In this document: positions 1 through 8,057 of the stretch, in pieces
Numbering within the stretch: position 1 is the stretch's first letter
Layout: every line of letters begins with the position of its first letter
NCBI GenBank assembly: GCA_041690035.1
Contig: JBDNFC010000018.1
Coordinates: 1 to 23,687, forward strand
Direction: 5' to 3'
DNA: 23,687 nt
Origin: CALSPH01 sp041690035
GTDB taxonomy: Bacteria > Bacteroidota > Bacteroidia > NS11-12g > UBA955
Made by a program: the position numbers and the translations under genes
Notes under the pieces: generated by a model
The model's input: only the letters and a program-made list of their open reading frames with translations
What the model was told of the DNA's origin: nothing
Database searches by the model: none

Positions 1-76
1 AATATAACACCTCACTTTACTTTATAAGTAGAAGATTAGAAATATCGATATTAAACTGCTAGTTTTTTTAAATTAC

Positions 77-184
77 CCTTGTTATTTTAAATTAATAATG
101 TAATATTTGCCTTGTTATTTTAAATTTATAATATGAAATATACCTTGTTATTTTAAATTATCGATTTACCTTTGTAATTAATAA
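77..184. repeat. Short tandem-spaced repeat, 33-bp period
   Basis: The 17-mer CCTTGTTATTTTAAATT occurs exactly at 77-93, 110-126 and 143-159, so the period is 33 bp both times. A weaker copy starting CCTTTGTAATTAATAA lies at 169-184. The spacers are about 16 bp and AT-rich. That is too short and too few for a CRISPR array. A 33-bp period is close to three helical turns, so a repeated protein-binding site (iteron-like or operator-like) is possible, but this is inference. The repeats lie left of the decayed gene fragment and downstream of the ABC permease. Confidence 0.75.
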
Positions 185-194
185 TACGATATCT

Positions 195-418
195 ATGAAA
201 CGATATTCCAATAAATATTTAACAAATTGCGCTACAAAACCAAATAGAAAGTCTTTGATAATTAATGGTGCAAGAAAATAGGCAGAAGTTTTACATCATA
301 TAGCACTAACTGAGCAGCTTCTCAAATTTCCTGAAGTGATTCTGAATTTATTGCCAAACTTCAAATAGTTCTCGAAGAATCAGACGAATCCCTTTATTGG
401 TTGGAAAATATTCAATAA
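195..418 (+). pseudogene. Decayed four-helix-bundle protein (23S IVP/S23-like) fragment
   Basis: The frame at 335-418 reads SDSEFIAKLQIVLEESDESL followed by YWLENIQ and a stop. This matches the conserved third and fourth helix region of the small Bacteroidota four-helix-bundle proteins (TIGR02436/S23 type), where EFIAKL...LEEADESLYWLE is typical. Further upstream, around 260-290, a frame reading G-A-x-x-stop-A-E may be the remnant of the family's GANYRA motif. It is followed by about 50 unrelated bases, and stops and a frame change separate the pieces. No intact start-to-stop gene remains. The 3' boundary is the in-frame TAA at 416-418; the 5' boundary is approximate, set at an ATG at 195. 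Function in this family is largely unknown. I am fairly sure of the 335-418 part and unsure of the rest. Confidence 0.6.
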
Positions 419-504
419 ATGAATTGGTTAAAGGATAATTTATTTCTTCCCTCAATTACCGCAGAAAATAAATTATTAACCTAGGTCAGCTTTGTAAAAT
501 TGCT

Positions 505-1740
505 TTACTCATACCTAAGGCTATCTATAGGATTTAGCTTAGCTGCTTTAGCAGCAGGGTAAGCACCACAAAAAACGCCAATCACAAAACAAACAATAAA
601 TGCAATTATCACCCAGTTCCATGGCATTATAAATGCAATTCCCAAACCTTTTGCAACACCAAAACCAACAAAACTTCCCAAAATAATACCAATAATTCCA
701 CCAAACTGACATACTATGATAGCTTCTATCAAAAATTGTTTACGAATGTCAGAAGACTTTGCTCCAATAGCTTTGGCGGTGCCAATTTCTTTAGTACGCT
801 CTGTAACACTAACCAGCATAATATTCATTAATCCAATACCTGCGCCAAAAAGAGTGATAATAGCAATAATATATGCTGCTAAACTAACCATCGATAAATT
901 ATCAATAAGCTTAGTGGCCAAAGAGTCGCTCTTAGCAATTTCAAAATTATTCGGCATTTTTGATTTTAGATTTCTAATTTGCCTAAATGTTAGCATTGCC
1001 TCATTCATTACATAATCTAATTTTTCGACCTCGAGTGCAGCGCAAATAATAATATGACTATTGTTATCACTTACAAAATTGGTACGCGCAAACCCAACAG
1101 GAATAAATACTTGCCTATCTGCTGCCCCCATACCCAAGCTTGACCCTTTTTCTTTTAAAACACCAATTACTTTATACTTAATTCCATTTATTTTAATCAA
1201 ACTATCAATAGGATTAGGAAAAGAGAACAAGTTTTTAGCAATTTCACTACCAATGATTGCAATAGATTTTCCAGCTTGTGCTTCAAAAGATGTAAAAAAT
1301 CTACCTGCTTTAATATCGTATCCAGAGATGCTTAAGTAATTTTCATCTACTCCCAAAACAAATACATTGGCATTTGTTTCTCCGTATTTGCTTTTACACT
1401 TAGCATCAAAAGCTACATTACTGCTAAAAGAAATTAATCCTTCTCCAGAAAACCGCTCTTTAAAATTGAGCGCTTCCTTATAGCTAATGGGCTTGTAATA
1501 AATTCTTTTTGCATTTGGCCCACCAAAATTTAATCCTGCATTGCTGTTTTTAATATTAAAAGTATTGCTGCCAAGCCTATTAAATGAATTACTTAAAAAA
1601 CTTTTAATGCCGTCAATTGAAGACAATATACCCACTAATGCCAGAATGCCAATAGCAATTATAAGCGCAGTAATCGCTGTTCTTAAAAAATTTGCCTTAA
1701 TATTTTGAAAGGCCAACCATATATTATCTTTTATTGTCAA
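505..1740 (-). CDS. MacB/FtsX-type ABC transporter permease
   Basis: This 411-residue inner-membrane protein has the MacB layout: one N-terminal membrane helix (about residues 18-40, rich in I/A/L), a periplasmic domain of about 230 residues, then three helices near 283-310, 335-360 and 374-398 forming the FtsX domain. The segment NIMLVSVTERTKEIGTAKAI, followed by GA, is the cytoplasmic coupling region typical of MacB/LolC-like permeases. Such proteins work as dimers with a separate ATPase and move lipoproteins, peptides or drugs mechanically across the periplasm. No ATPase gene lies beside it: upstream is rnr (75-bp gap) and downstream is decayed sequence, so its partner must be encoded elsewhere. 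A CAAATATG box at 1748-1755 (minus strand CATATTTG) is one mismatch from a -7 element but sits very close to the start. The substrate cannot be read from the sequence. Confidence 0.9.
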   Translation of the reverse strand: MTIKDNIWLAFQNIKANFLRTAITALIIAIGILALVGILSSIDGIKSFLSNSFNRLGSNTFNIKNSNAGLNFGGPNAKRIYYKPISYKEALNFKERFSGEGLISFSSNVAFDAKCKSKYGETNANVFVLGVDENYLSISGYDIKAGRFFTSFEAQAGKSIAIIGSEIAKNLFSFPNPIDSLIKINGIKYKVIGVLKEKGSSLGMGAADRQVFIPVGFARTNFVSDNNSHIIICAALEVEKLDYVMNEAMLTFRQIRNLKSKMPNNFEIAKSDSLATKLIDNLSMVSLAAYIIAIITLFGAGIGLMNIMLVSVTERTKEIGTAKAIGAKSSDIRKQFLIEAIIVCQFGGIIGIILGSFVGFGVAKGLGIAFIMPWNWVIIAFIVCFVIGVFCGAYPAAKAAKLNPIDSLRYE

Positions 1741-1815
1741 TGATTTACAAATATGGCATGATACAGGTAGTAACCAATTTTTATTTAGGTGTGCTTTATA
1801 ATTTTTACGATAAAT

Positions 1816-3927
1816 TTATTCTTTTTTTAAAATCCAGTCTAAATCAATTCTGCGTTCAAAAGGGTTTGCATTCATCACTTTTACTAATATTTCTTGACCA
1901 AAAATTAAAGATTCTCTCCCATTTTTACTAAATAATGAATTTGTTTTTTCATTAAAATAATAATTTCCGTGGCTAACATCAGTTAGCCTAATCATGCCTT
2001 CTGCTTTAAATTGAGGTATTTCTGCATAAATACCCCAATCTGTAATTCCTGTAACAACTGCATTAAAGGATTCACCAATATGATCTTTCAGAAATTCTGC
2101 TTGTTTGTATTTTATAGAGGCACGTTCTGCCTCGGTTGCTTTTTGCTCCATATTACTGCAATGTTTTGCCTGCGCTTCTAAAATTTTAGCATCAGCTATT
2201 TTTATAGGCTTACTCAAAAAAGCATGCAGCCACCTATGACATAATAAATCTGGATATCGTCTTATAGGCGAAGTAAAATGGCTGTAATAATCAAAGGCTA
2301 GCCCAAAGTGAGCTGTTTTTTGAGTAGTATAAACCGCTTTTGCCATACTTCTGATGGCCAAATTTTGGATTAAGCTTTCCTCTGGCTTATCTTTTACGGC
2401 AGCTATTAGTTTATTAATTTCTTTAGGTAATAGATTTAGTTGATCAATGTTTAAATGATATCCAAAACGTTTTGCAATACCCTTTAATACCACTAATTTT
2501 TCTTGAGATGGCTCATCATGAGTTCGATATACAAATGTTGCACCTTTTTCTTTACCTTTATCAAACATCATTTTTGCAATAGTTCTATTGGCTAACAGCA
2601 TCCATTCTTCTATCATCTTATGTGCGTCTTTTCTGATTTTAGTTTCTAATCCAATTGGTTTGCCTTTGGCATCTAATATAAAAGATACTTCTGATGTTTC
2701 AAAATTTACAGCGCCTTGTTCAAACCTATCTGCTTGCATTTTTAACGCAAGTTCATTACATTTGTTAATTGCTATTTCAAATATTTGGTCTTTTTTACCT
2801 TCTATAATTTCTTGAGCCTGCTCGTATGTAAATCTTTTATCAGAATGAATAACGGATTTGCACACCTCGAAATCAATAATTTTATTGGCTTTATCGAAAT
2901 TAAACAATATACTAAATGCCAGTCTATCTATATTAGGCTTTAATGAACATAAATCATTGGAAAGCACTTCTGGGAGCATTGGTACTGTTCTATCTACTAG
3001 ATAAACACTCGTTGCTCTTCTAGCGGCCTCCTTATCTAATGCTGTATTTGGCAATACATAATGTGAAACATCTGCAATATGTACCCCGATTGTTAACCCT
3101 TTTTCGGTAGGATGATAAGAAATAGCATCGTCAAAGTCTTTTGCATTAAATGGGTCTATCGTAAAAGTTAGATGTTTTCTTAAATCTTTTCTTTGTGATA
3201 TTTCTTGGCTACCTATTTGGTGATCAATTTTTTCAGATTCTGCGATCACATCATCTTCAAAATTTTCCTCGAAACCAAACTCGGAGATAATGGCATGCAT
3301 TTCCGTTTCATGTTCTCCTACTTTTCCCAATATTTTATCGATACTTGCAAATATTCTTCCTCCACTGTTTTTATCTTTTATTCTTAAAATCAATAAATCT
3401 TCATTTACCGGAATGTAATCTCCTAAATCTACTTGTATTTGGTGTAAAGGAAAAAAACTATTTCCTCTGGGAACAATTGTGTATTTTGCATTTTTATATA
3501 CAACCATTGCTAAAAAAGTAGGACTTGCACGTTCAATAATTTTGGTCACTTTTCCTTCTTTTTTTCTGCCTCTTTGAGGAAGAATTTTAATTTCTACTGT
3601 GTCATTACTTAAGGCATTTAACACATTAGATTTAGCAATAAAAACATCTGCACATTGTTCACTAATAAAATATGCATTCCCACTTCTCGTAAAATCTAAT
3701 TTTCCTCTTAGGTTTGCATCATTATGCTGTTGTAGCCTATATTTATTTCGATCTACTAATTTCAGCTTATTTTGCTTTACCAAAAGAAATAAGGCATTTT
3801 CTAACTCTTTTATATTTATTTCTATATCTTTATTTGATAAACGGCTAAAAATTTGTTTTGTATTTAACAAACCTGTTTGCTCATTAAAACATGTCAAAAT
3901 AAGCTCCTCTATCCTTTCTTTTTTCAT
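1816..3927 (-). CDS. rnr: Ribonuclease R (RNB-family 3'-5' exoribonuclease)
   Basis: This 703-residue enzyme degrades structured RNA processively from the 3' end and takes part in mRNA decay and rRNA quality control. Its order is an N-terminal winged-helix part (about 1-65), two cold-shock/OB domains (about 70-230), the RNB catalytic domain (about 245-580) and a C-terminal S1 domain (about 620-700). The catalytic loop TIDPFNAKDFDDAIS supplies the four metal-binding aspartates D258, D264, D266 and D267. YRTHDEPS and HFTSPIRRYPDLLCHRWLH are further signature stretches of RNase R/II. The length is that expected for the family. The start is the ATG 22 bp after the mtgA stop, so the two are probably co-transcribed. 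The C-terminus lacks the long lysine-rich tail found in some proteobacterial enzymes. Confidence 0.96.
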   Translation of the reverse strand: MKKERIEELILTCFNEQTGLLNTKQIFSRLSNKDIEINIKELENALFLLVKQNKLKLVDRNKYRLQQHNDANLRGKLDFTRSGNAYFISEQCADVFIAKSNVLNALSNDTVEIKILPQRGRKKEGKVTKIIERASPTFLAMVVYKNAKYTIVPRGNSFFPLHQIQVDLGDYIPVNEDLLILRIKDKNSGGRIFASIDKILGKVGEHETEMHAIISEFGFEENFEDDVIAESEKIDHQIGSQEISQRKDLRKHLTFTIDPFNAKDFDDAISYHPTEKGLTIGVHIADVSHYVLPNTALDKEAARRATSVYLVDRTVPMLPEVLSNDLCSLKPNIDRLAFSILFNFDKANKIIDFEVCKSVIHSDKRFTYEQAQEIIEGKKDQIFEIAINKCNELALKMQADRFEQGAVNFETSEVSFILDAKGKPIGLETKIRKDAHKMIEEWMLLANRTIAKMMFDKGKEKGATFVYRTHDEPSQEKLVVLKGIAKRFGYHLNIDQLNLLPKEINKLIAAVKDKPEESLIQNLAIRSMAKAVYTTQKTAHFGLAFDYYSHFTSPIRRYPDLLCHRWLHAFLSKPIKIADAKILEAQAKHCSNMEQKATEAERASIKYKQAEFLKDHIGESFNAVVTGITDWGIYAEIPQFKAEGMIRLTDVSHGNYYFNEKTNSLFSKNGRESLIFGQEILVKVMNANPFERRIDLDWILKKE

Positions 3928-3949
3928 AAAATTTTCATTAATTGCTTAG

Positions 3950-4684
3950 TTAATATACAAGCCTACCACCCCAAAATCGCATTTGTTTAGCACACCAATT
4001 TTGTCTTTTTTTAATGTAAGCACTTGGTTTTGCAATAGAAAATTTTCTAGGATTTGGAAGCACTACAGCCATTAGCGCAGCTTCATTGGTAGAAATATTT
4101 TTAGCAGATTTATTTAAATAGCTTTTTGCGGCAGCTTCAGCACCATAAACACCATTGCCAAACTCTATCACATTTAGATAAACCTCCATTATTCTCTTTT
4201 TGCTCCACATCACCTCTATTAAAGCAGTAAAATATACTTCAAAACCTTTGCGAATAAAACTTCTTCCATGCCATAAAAATACATTTTTTGCTGTTTGTTG
4301 GCTAATTGTGCTTGCCCCTCTCCTTTTGTTTTTTCCTAAATCTTCCATTTTATCATTAAAATCTACTGCTCTCTTTATAGCTTTTAAATCAAATCCGCTA
4401 TGGGTTAAATAATTTTGATCTTCTGCACACACAACTGCTAGTTGAAGATGATTACTAATGTCTTCAATAGGTTTCCAATTCTTCTTTAACCGAATTTCTT
4501 CGCCATTATATTTTTGGACAATACAACGCTGAATCATAAAAAATGTTAAAGGCACAGGAATCCATTTATATATTAACACCCATGAAAATGAAACAACAAA
4601 AAACCAAAAACCAATTTTTTTAATCCAACGAAAATACCATGGACCACGCATTATATTACTGTAATATTGCTTTATTTTTTTCAT
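3950..4684 (-). CDS. mtgA: Monofunctional peptidoglycan glycosyltransferase
   Basis: This 244-residue enzyme polymerises lipid II into glycan strands without a transpeptidase domain (GT51 family). An N-terminal membrane anchor (about residues 24-48) is followed by the GT51 domain. The catalytic-glutamate motif appears as CAEDQNYLTHSGFD. Then come RRGASTISQQTAKNVFLW, and EVYLNVIEFGNGVYGAEAAA with the second conserved glutamate region. NEAALMAVVLPNPRKF closes the domain. The length fits MtgA and there is no penicillin-binding domain, so it is not a bifunctional PBP1. Its ATG overlaps the upstream oxidase stop by one base (TAATG), which indicates translational coupling. The rnr gene begins 22 bp downstream. 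Confidence 0.94.
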   Translation of the reverse strand: MKKIKQYYSNIMRGPWYFRWIKKIGFWFFVVSFSWVLIYKWIPVPLTFFMIQRCIVQKYNGEEIRLKKNWKPIEDISNHLQLAVVCAEDQNYLTHSGFDLKAIKRAVDFNDKMEDLGKNKRRGASTISQQTAKNVFLWHGRSFIRKGFEVYFTALIEVMWSKKRIMEVYLNVIEFGNGVYGAEAAAKSYLNKSAKNISTNEAALMAVVLPNPRKFSIAKPSAYIKKRQNWCAKQMRFWGGRLVY

Positions 4685-6099
4685 TATTTAGCATCAAATA
4701 TTTTACCAGGATTCATAATACCATTGGGGTCAAACACGTTTTTAATTCCACGAAGAAGCCTAAAATGCGTGTCATTTAATACAATCGACATGTATGGTTT
4801 TTGCACCCACCCAATACCATGTTCTCCACTAATGGTGCCGCCTAACTCTTTGCATTTTTCAAAAATTTTTGTAATAGCTTTAGGCAATTCTATATCCCAT
4901 TTTTGGTCAGTCATATTATCTTTCAATATATTTATGTGTAAGTTTCCATCTCCTGCATGGCCATAGCAAACGGTTCTAAAACCATATATCAAAGCCAATC
5001 TTTCTACCTCTTCTACTAATTCTGGCAAGGCAGATCTAGGCACTATGGTATCTTCTTCTTTATAAATGCTCACTAATTTGGCAACCTCGCCAATGCTCCT
5101 TCTTATATTCCAGAAAGTATTTTGCATATCAGTAGTGTCTGCCAAGAGCATATCCTTTAGATTGTGGGCAATACATACCTCGTATGTTTTATCGGCTATT
5201 TTTTCAAAATCATGGATATCACTCCCCTCATAAGCTAACATTAAAAAATAATTACCTGCAGGAAAAGGATTGCTAATTTTTTTATATTCACAAACCATTT
5301 TCACGCCAGTTTTGTCTAATAATTCTACCGCCAATGGCTGTAAACCAGCTAAAAAAAGTGGAGAAACAGCTGCACATGCATCTGTAATATTATCAAAAGC
5401 AGCAATTAACAAAGATTGATGTGAGACTAAAGGAACTATTTTTAAAACTATTTTAGTTACGACACCAAGTGTGCCTTCACTGCCTATAAACAGCTGTGTT
5501 AAATTATACCCAGTACTGTTTTTTAATGTGTTTGCACCAGTCCATAAAATTTCGCCTGTTGGTAAAACTACCTCTAGATTGAGCACATAATCTTTTGTGG
5601 TACCATATTTTAGGGCTTGTGGCCCACCGCTGCTATGCGCAATATTGCCACCAATAAAACAACTTCCTTTACTTGCAGGATCTGGCGGATAGGCTAAATT
5701 ATACTTAGCAAGTTCATCTTTTAATAATTGATTAATCACACCTGGCTCGGTTGTCATTTGAAAATTATTCAAATCAATATTCAAAATTTTATTTAACCTA
5801 GATGTGGCTAATACAATGCCGCCATAAACAGGTAATGCTGCACCTGCTAATCCTGTGCCTGCTCCACGCGGTGTTACAGGTATTTTTTTTGAATTACAAT
5901 AAGTAAGTATTTTACTGATTTCTAAACTATTTTTTGGCAATAACACCAATTCTGGCATAAAAAGTAAATCTTCTGTATAATCTTTTGAGTATTCTAGTAG
6001 TTGCTCATCTTTTTTTAAGATGTACTCTTCTCCTATGGTTTCCTCAAAAAATACAATATCTTCTTTATCGATAACTTTATAAATTGAATCACCTGCCAT
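4684..6099 (-). CDS. FAD-linked oxidase, glycolate oxidase GlcD / D-lactate dehydrogenase type
   Basis: This 471-residue flavoprotein oxidises a 2-hydroxy acid such as glycolate or D-lactate to the keto acid. The FAD_binding_4 (PCMH) domain covers about residues 50-230 and contains PVTPRGAGTGLAGAALPVYG and the GGNIAHSSGGPQALKYGTT loop. The C-terminal FAD-oxidase domain covers about 230-470 and contains YGHAGDGNLHINIL and GTISGEHGIG, whose histidines are conserved in GlcD and D-lactate dehydrogenases. No GlcE or GlcF partner genes are nearby. The exact substrate cannot be decided from the sequence; D-2-hydroxyglutarate dehydrogenase-like activity is an alternative. The gene lies 12 bp after scoA and overlaps mtgA by one base, so it is inside the same gene train although it is functionally unrelated to its neighbours. 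Confidence 0.92.
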   Translation of the reverse strand: MAGDSIYKVIDKEDIVFFEETIGEEYILKKDEQLLEYSKDYTEDLLFMPELVLLPKNSLEISKILTYCNSKKIPVTPRGAGTGLAGAALPVYGGIVLATSRLNKILNIDLNNFQMTTEPGVINQLLKDELAKYNLAYPPDPASKGSCFIGGNIAHSSGGPQALKYGTTKDYVLNLEVVLPTGEILWTGANTLKNSTGYNLTQLFIGSEGTLGVVTKIVLKIVPLVSHQSLLIAAFDNITDACAAVSPLFLAGLQPLAVELLDKTGVKMVCEYKKISNPFPAGNYFLMLAYEGSDIHDFEKIADKTYEVCIAHNLKDMLLADTTDMQNTFWNIRRSIGEVAKLVSIYKEEDTIVPRSALPELVEEVERLALIYGFRTVCYGHAGDGNLHINILKDNMTDQKWDIELPKAITKIFEKCKELGGTISGEHGIGWVQKPYMSIVLNDTHFRLLRGIKNVFDPNGIMNPGKIFDAK

Positions 6100-6111
6100 C
6101 TCTTAGACTAT

Positions 6112-6804
6112 TTACGCTTGAGTAGTAAGTTGTTCAATGCGTTTTTCATAATCCTTGCCTTGAAATATTCTGCTTACATAAATACCTGGAGTATGAATCA
6201 TATCTGGATCTAATTCTCCAGCTGGAACCAACTCTTCTACCTCTGCAATAGTTATTTTTCCGGCCATGGCCATAAGTGGATTAAAATTTCTAGCGGTGGC
6301 TTTAAATATTAAATTTCCATGTGTATCGCCTTTCCAAGCTTTTACCAAAGCAAAGTCTGCATTAAAAGCATGTTCTAGTAAGTAAGTTTTGTTATCAAAT
6401 ATTCGCGTCTCTTTTCCTTCCGCCACCTCTGTGCCAACACCTGCTGGAGTATATATTGCAGGCATGCCATATCCAGCAGCCATACACCTTGTGGCTAAGG
6501 TACCTTGAGGAATAAGTTCTACCTCTAATTCTCCTGCCAATAATTGGCGTTCAAACTCAGCATTTTCACCTACATAGCTACTTATCATTTTTTTTACCTG
6601 ACGGGTCTTAAGCATCAACCCTATTCCAAAATCATCTACGCCTGCATTATTAGAAATACAAGTTAAACCTTTAACTCCACTTTTCACCAAGGCAGCAATA
6701 GTATTTTCAGGTATACCACATAGACCAAACCCTCCCAAAAGCAGTATTGCATTATCTTTGATATCAGCTATTGCTGCAATTGCATCTGCATATACTTTAT
6801 TCAT
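6112..6804 (-). CDS. scoA: 3-oxoacid CoA-transferase subunit A (succinyl-CoA:acetoacetate type)
   Basis: This 230-residue subunit belongs to the heterodimeric enzymes that move CoA from succinyl-CoA to acetoacetate or a related 3-oxoacid. The N-terminal signature LLLGGFGLCGIPENTIAAL matches the CoA-transferase family I motif (GGF-x3-G-x-P). SNNAGVDDFGIGLML and KMISSYVGENAEFERQ, and the GYGMPAIYTPAGVGTEVAEG stretch, are also typical of subunit A. The catalytic glutamate of this family lies in subunit B, and no subunit B gene is present: the next gene downstream is the FAD oxidase, 12 bp away. The protein therefore needs a partner from elsewhere in the genome. The start is nine bases after the clpS stop, consistent with an operon. 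Confidence 0.93.
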   Translation of the reverse strand: MNKVYADAIAAIADIKDNAILLLGGFGLCGIPENTIAALVKSGVKGLTCISNNAGVDDFGIGLMLKTRQVKKMISSYVGENAEFERQLLAGELEVELIPQGTLATRCMAAGYGMPAIYTPAGVGTEVAEGKETRIFDNKTYLLEHAFNADFALVKAWKGDTHGNLIFKATARNFNPLMAMAGKITIAEVEELVPAGELDPDMIHTPGIYVSRIFQGKDYEKRIEQLTTQA

Positions 6805-6813
6805 TTTTTTAAT

Positions 6814-7131
6814 TTAATTAATGCTAATCAAAACTGCATTTAATCCACGTTCCTGAAGTGCTTCACATAATGGTTTTAGAGCTGATTTTGCACCATTTTT
6901 TACTATATACTTTCCCTTAAAATGAACAAACCAAGCGCATTGTTCAGCCTGTTCTGGAGTATGTTCACATATATCAATCAAACATTTTATAACCCACTCA
7001 AAAGTATTTACATCATCATTTTTTAACAAAATTTGCCAAGTAGCCACAATGTCTTCTAGAACATCATTTTGCTCAATGGTTTCTGTTTTTTCGATGTTTT
7101 GGTAATATGTTTGCTTTATTTTCTTCTCCAT
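6814..7131 (-). CDS. clpS: ClpS, adaptor for the Clp protease (N-degron recognition)
   Basis: ClpS binds N-terminal destabilising residues and passes substrates to the ClpA/ClpC-type unfoldase. The 105-residue protein has a flexible N-terminal tail of about 30 residues. The core follows: ILLKNDDVNTFEWVIKCL corresponds to the family's LLNDDFTPMEFVVEVL strand-helix, and the QAEQCAWFVHFKGK stretch carries the conserved histidine. The NDD triad of the binding pocket is present. The position of the gatekeeper methionine (TPM in E. coli) appears to be phenylalanine (NTF). The assigned ATG overlaps the 3' end of plsY by 59 bases; there is no later in-frame Met before the core, so the start is either this one or a non-ATG codon. 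No clpA or clpC gene is adjacent. Confidence 0.85.
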   Translation of the reverse strand: MEKKIKQTYYQNIEKTETIEQNDVLEDIVATWQILLKNDDVNTFEWVIKCLIDICEHTPEQAEQCAWFVHFKGKYIVKNGAKSALKPLCEALQERGLNAVLISIN

Positions 7132-7723
7132 CTATTAATCTTTTAATATTTTTTTGATGTGTTAATATAACCATAATTGCTGCGGATATACCAAAAACAA
7201 TTAATAATTTAGCATCTTCTCTAAACACATAGATTAGAAGTACAGGAAATAGAGAGACTGCTGTAATAGAACTTAGTGAAACATAGCGCGTGGCCAATAA
7301 AATAAGAATAAATATTGCGCAACAAGCCAATGCTGGTAAATAATGTATAGAAACAACCATGCCAAATAATGTAGCTATGCCTTTACCGCCTTTAAAATCA
7401 GCAAAAACGGGAAAAATGTGACCAAGAACGGCAGATAAGCCAAACAATAGCTGCAAGTTTACCCACCTTACACTTTCTGGGTCAAGGCTGTTAAAAAAAT
7501 AAACCAATGTTGCGGCAGTAAATCCTTTTGTAAAGTCTAAAAAAAGTACAAAAATTCCTGCTTTTTTACCTAATACTCTAAAAGTATTACTCGCTCCTGC
7601 ATTGCCGCTACCATATTCTCTTACATCTATGCCATAAAATGCCTTACCCACCCAAACAGCAGAAGGAACAGAACCTAATAAATAAGACAAAAAAACAGTA
7701 ATAAGAATCAAAAATACATCCAT
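7073..7723 (-). CDS. plsY: Glycerol-3-phosphate acyltransferase PlsY
   Basis: PlsY transfers the acyl group from acyl-phosphate to glycerol-3-phosphate, the first step of phospholipid synthesis. The 216-residue protein is hydrophobic with about five to six membrane helices. Its three conserved loops are present: GSVPSAVWVGK, YGSGNAGASNTFRVLG, and GHIFPVFADFKGGKGIAT. The length is normal. It is the first gene of the minus-strand train, and a TAAATTTG box (7743-7750, minus strand) lies about 20 bases upstream of its ATG, leaving a very short leader. Its 3' end overlaps the clpS start region by 59 bases in another frame. Confidence 0.95.
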   Translation of the reverse strand: MDVFLILITVFLSYLLGSVPSAVWVGKAFYGIDVREYGSGNAGASNTFRVLGKKAGIFVLFLDFTKGFTAATLVYFFNSLDPESVRWVNLQLLFGLSAVLGHIFPVFADFKGGKGIATLFGMVVSIHYLPALACCAIFILILLATRYVSLSSITAVSLFPVLLIYVFREDAKLLIVFGISAAIMVILTHQKNIKRLIDGEENKANILPKHRKNRNH

Positions 7724-7742
7724 CTAAAAAATAATTCAAGTG

Positions 7743-7750
7743 CAAATTTA
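7743..7750 (-). promoter_or_regulatory. Bacteroidota -7 box upstream of plsY
   Basis: On the minus strand the sequence reads TAAATTTG, an exact match to TAnnTTTG, the -7 element of the Bacteroidota housekeeping sigma factor. I see no clear TTTG at the -33 position. With the usual spacing, transcription would start about 10-15 bases before the plsY ATG and could cover the whole seven-gene train. Confidence 0.55.
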
Positions 7751-7837
7751 CACTATTTTTTTGAAACATCTAAAAATTGTATTATTTTAATGCGTAATTA
7801 AAGAAAGAACTAGGGGCTATAAATATGAAAGGAACTA

Positions 7838-7927
7838 TCATCCACTTTTACCCCAAAATCCAATTAGATATTCTGCTGCAATTGAAAATCCCGTTAGTTT
7901 AAGAATAAATTTTTTCATTAAATTCAT
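7838..7927 (-). CDS. Possible 29-residue hydrophobic small protein
   Basis: In the 334-bp gap between plsY and the T9SS cargo gene, the minus strand has an ATG at 7927 and a stop at 7838. It encodes 29 residues beginning MNLMKKFILKLTGFSIAAEY and ending in LIGFWGKSG. It has a basic N-terminus and a hydrophobic middle, like a small membrane peptide or a leader. I do not recognise a family and cannot exclude chance in AT-rich DNA. An internal ATG at codon 4 is an alternative start. The rest of the gap holds the plsY promoter and, on the plus strand, the leader of the 8058 gene. Confidence 0.25.
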   Translation of the reverse strand: MNLMKKFILKLTGFSIAAEYLIGFWGKSG

Positions 7928-8057
7928 ATTCAAGGATTAGATATAAAGGCTAAATTATTGACTTTTAGCACTTTAAATTTTTGCAAAATTCCTATCTTGG
8001 AATATGGGTTAAAAAAAAATATTAGAAAAATATAGGATAATAAATTATAATTGCAAT

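Noticed and set aside
77..184. CRISPR array
   Set aside because: Repeats are only 17 bp with spacers of about 16 bp, there are three exact units, and no cas genes are present.
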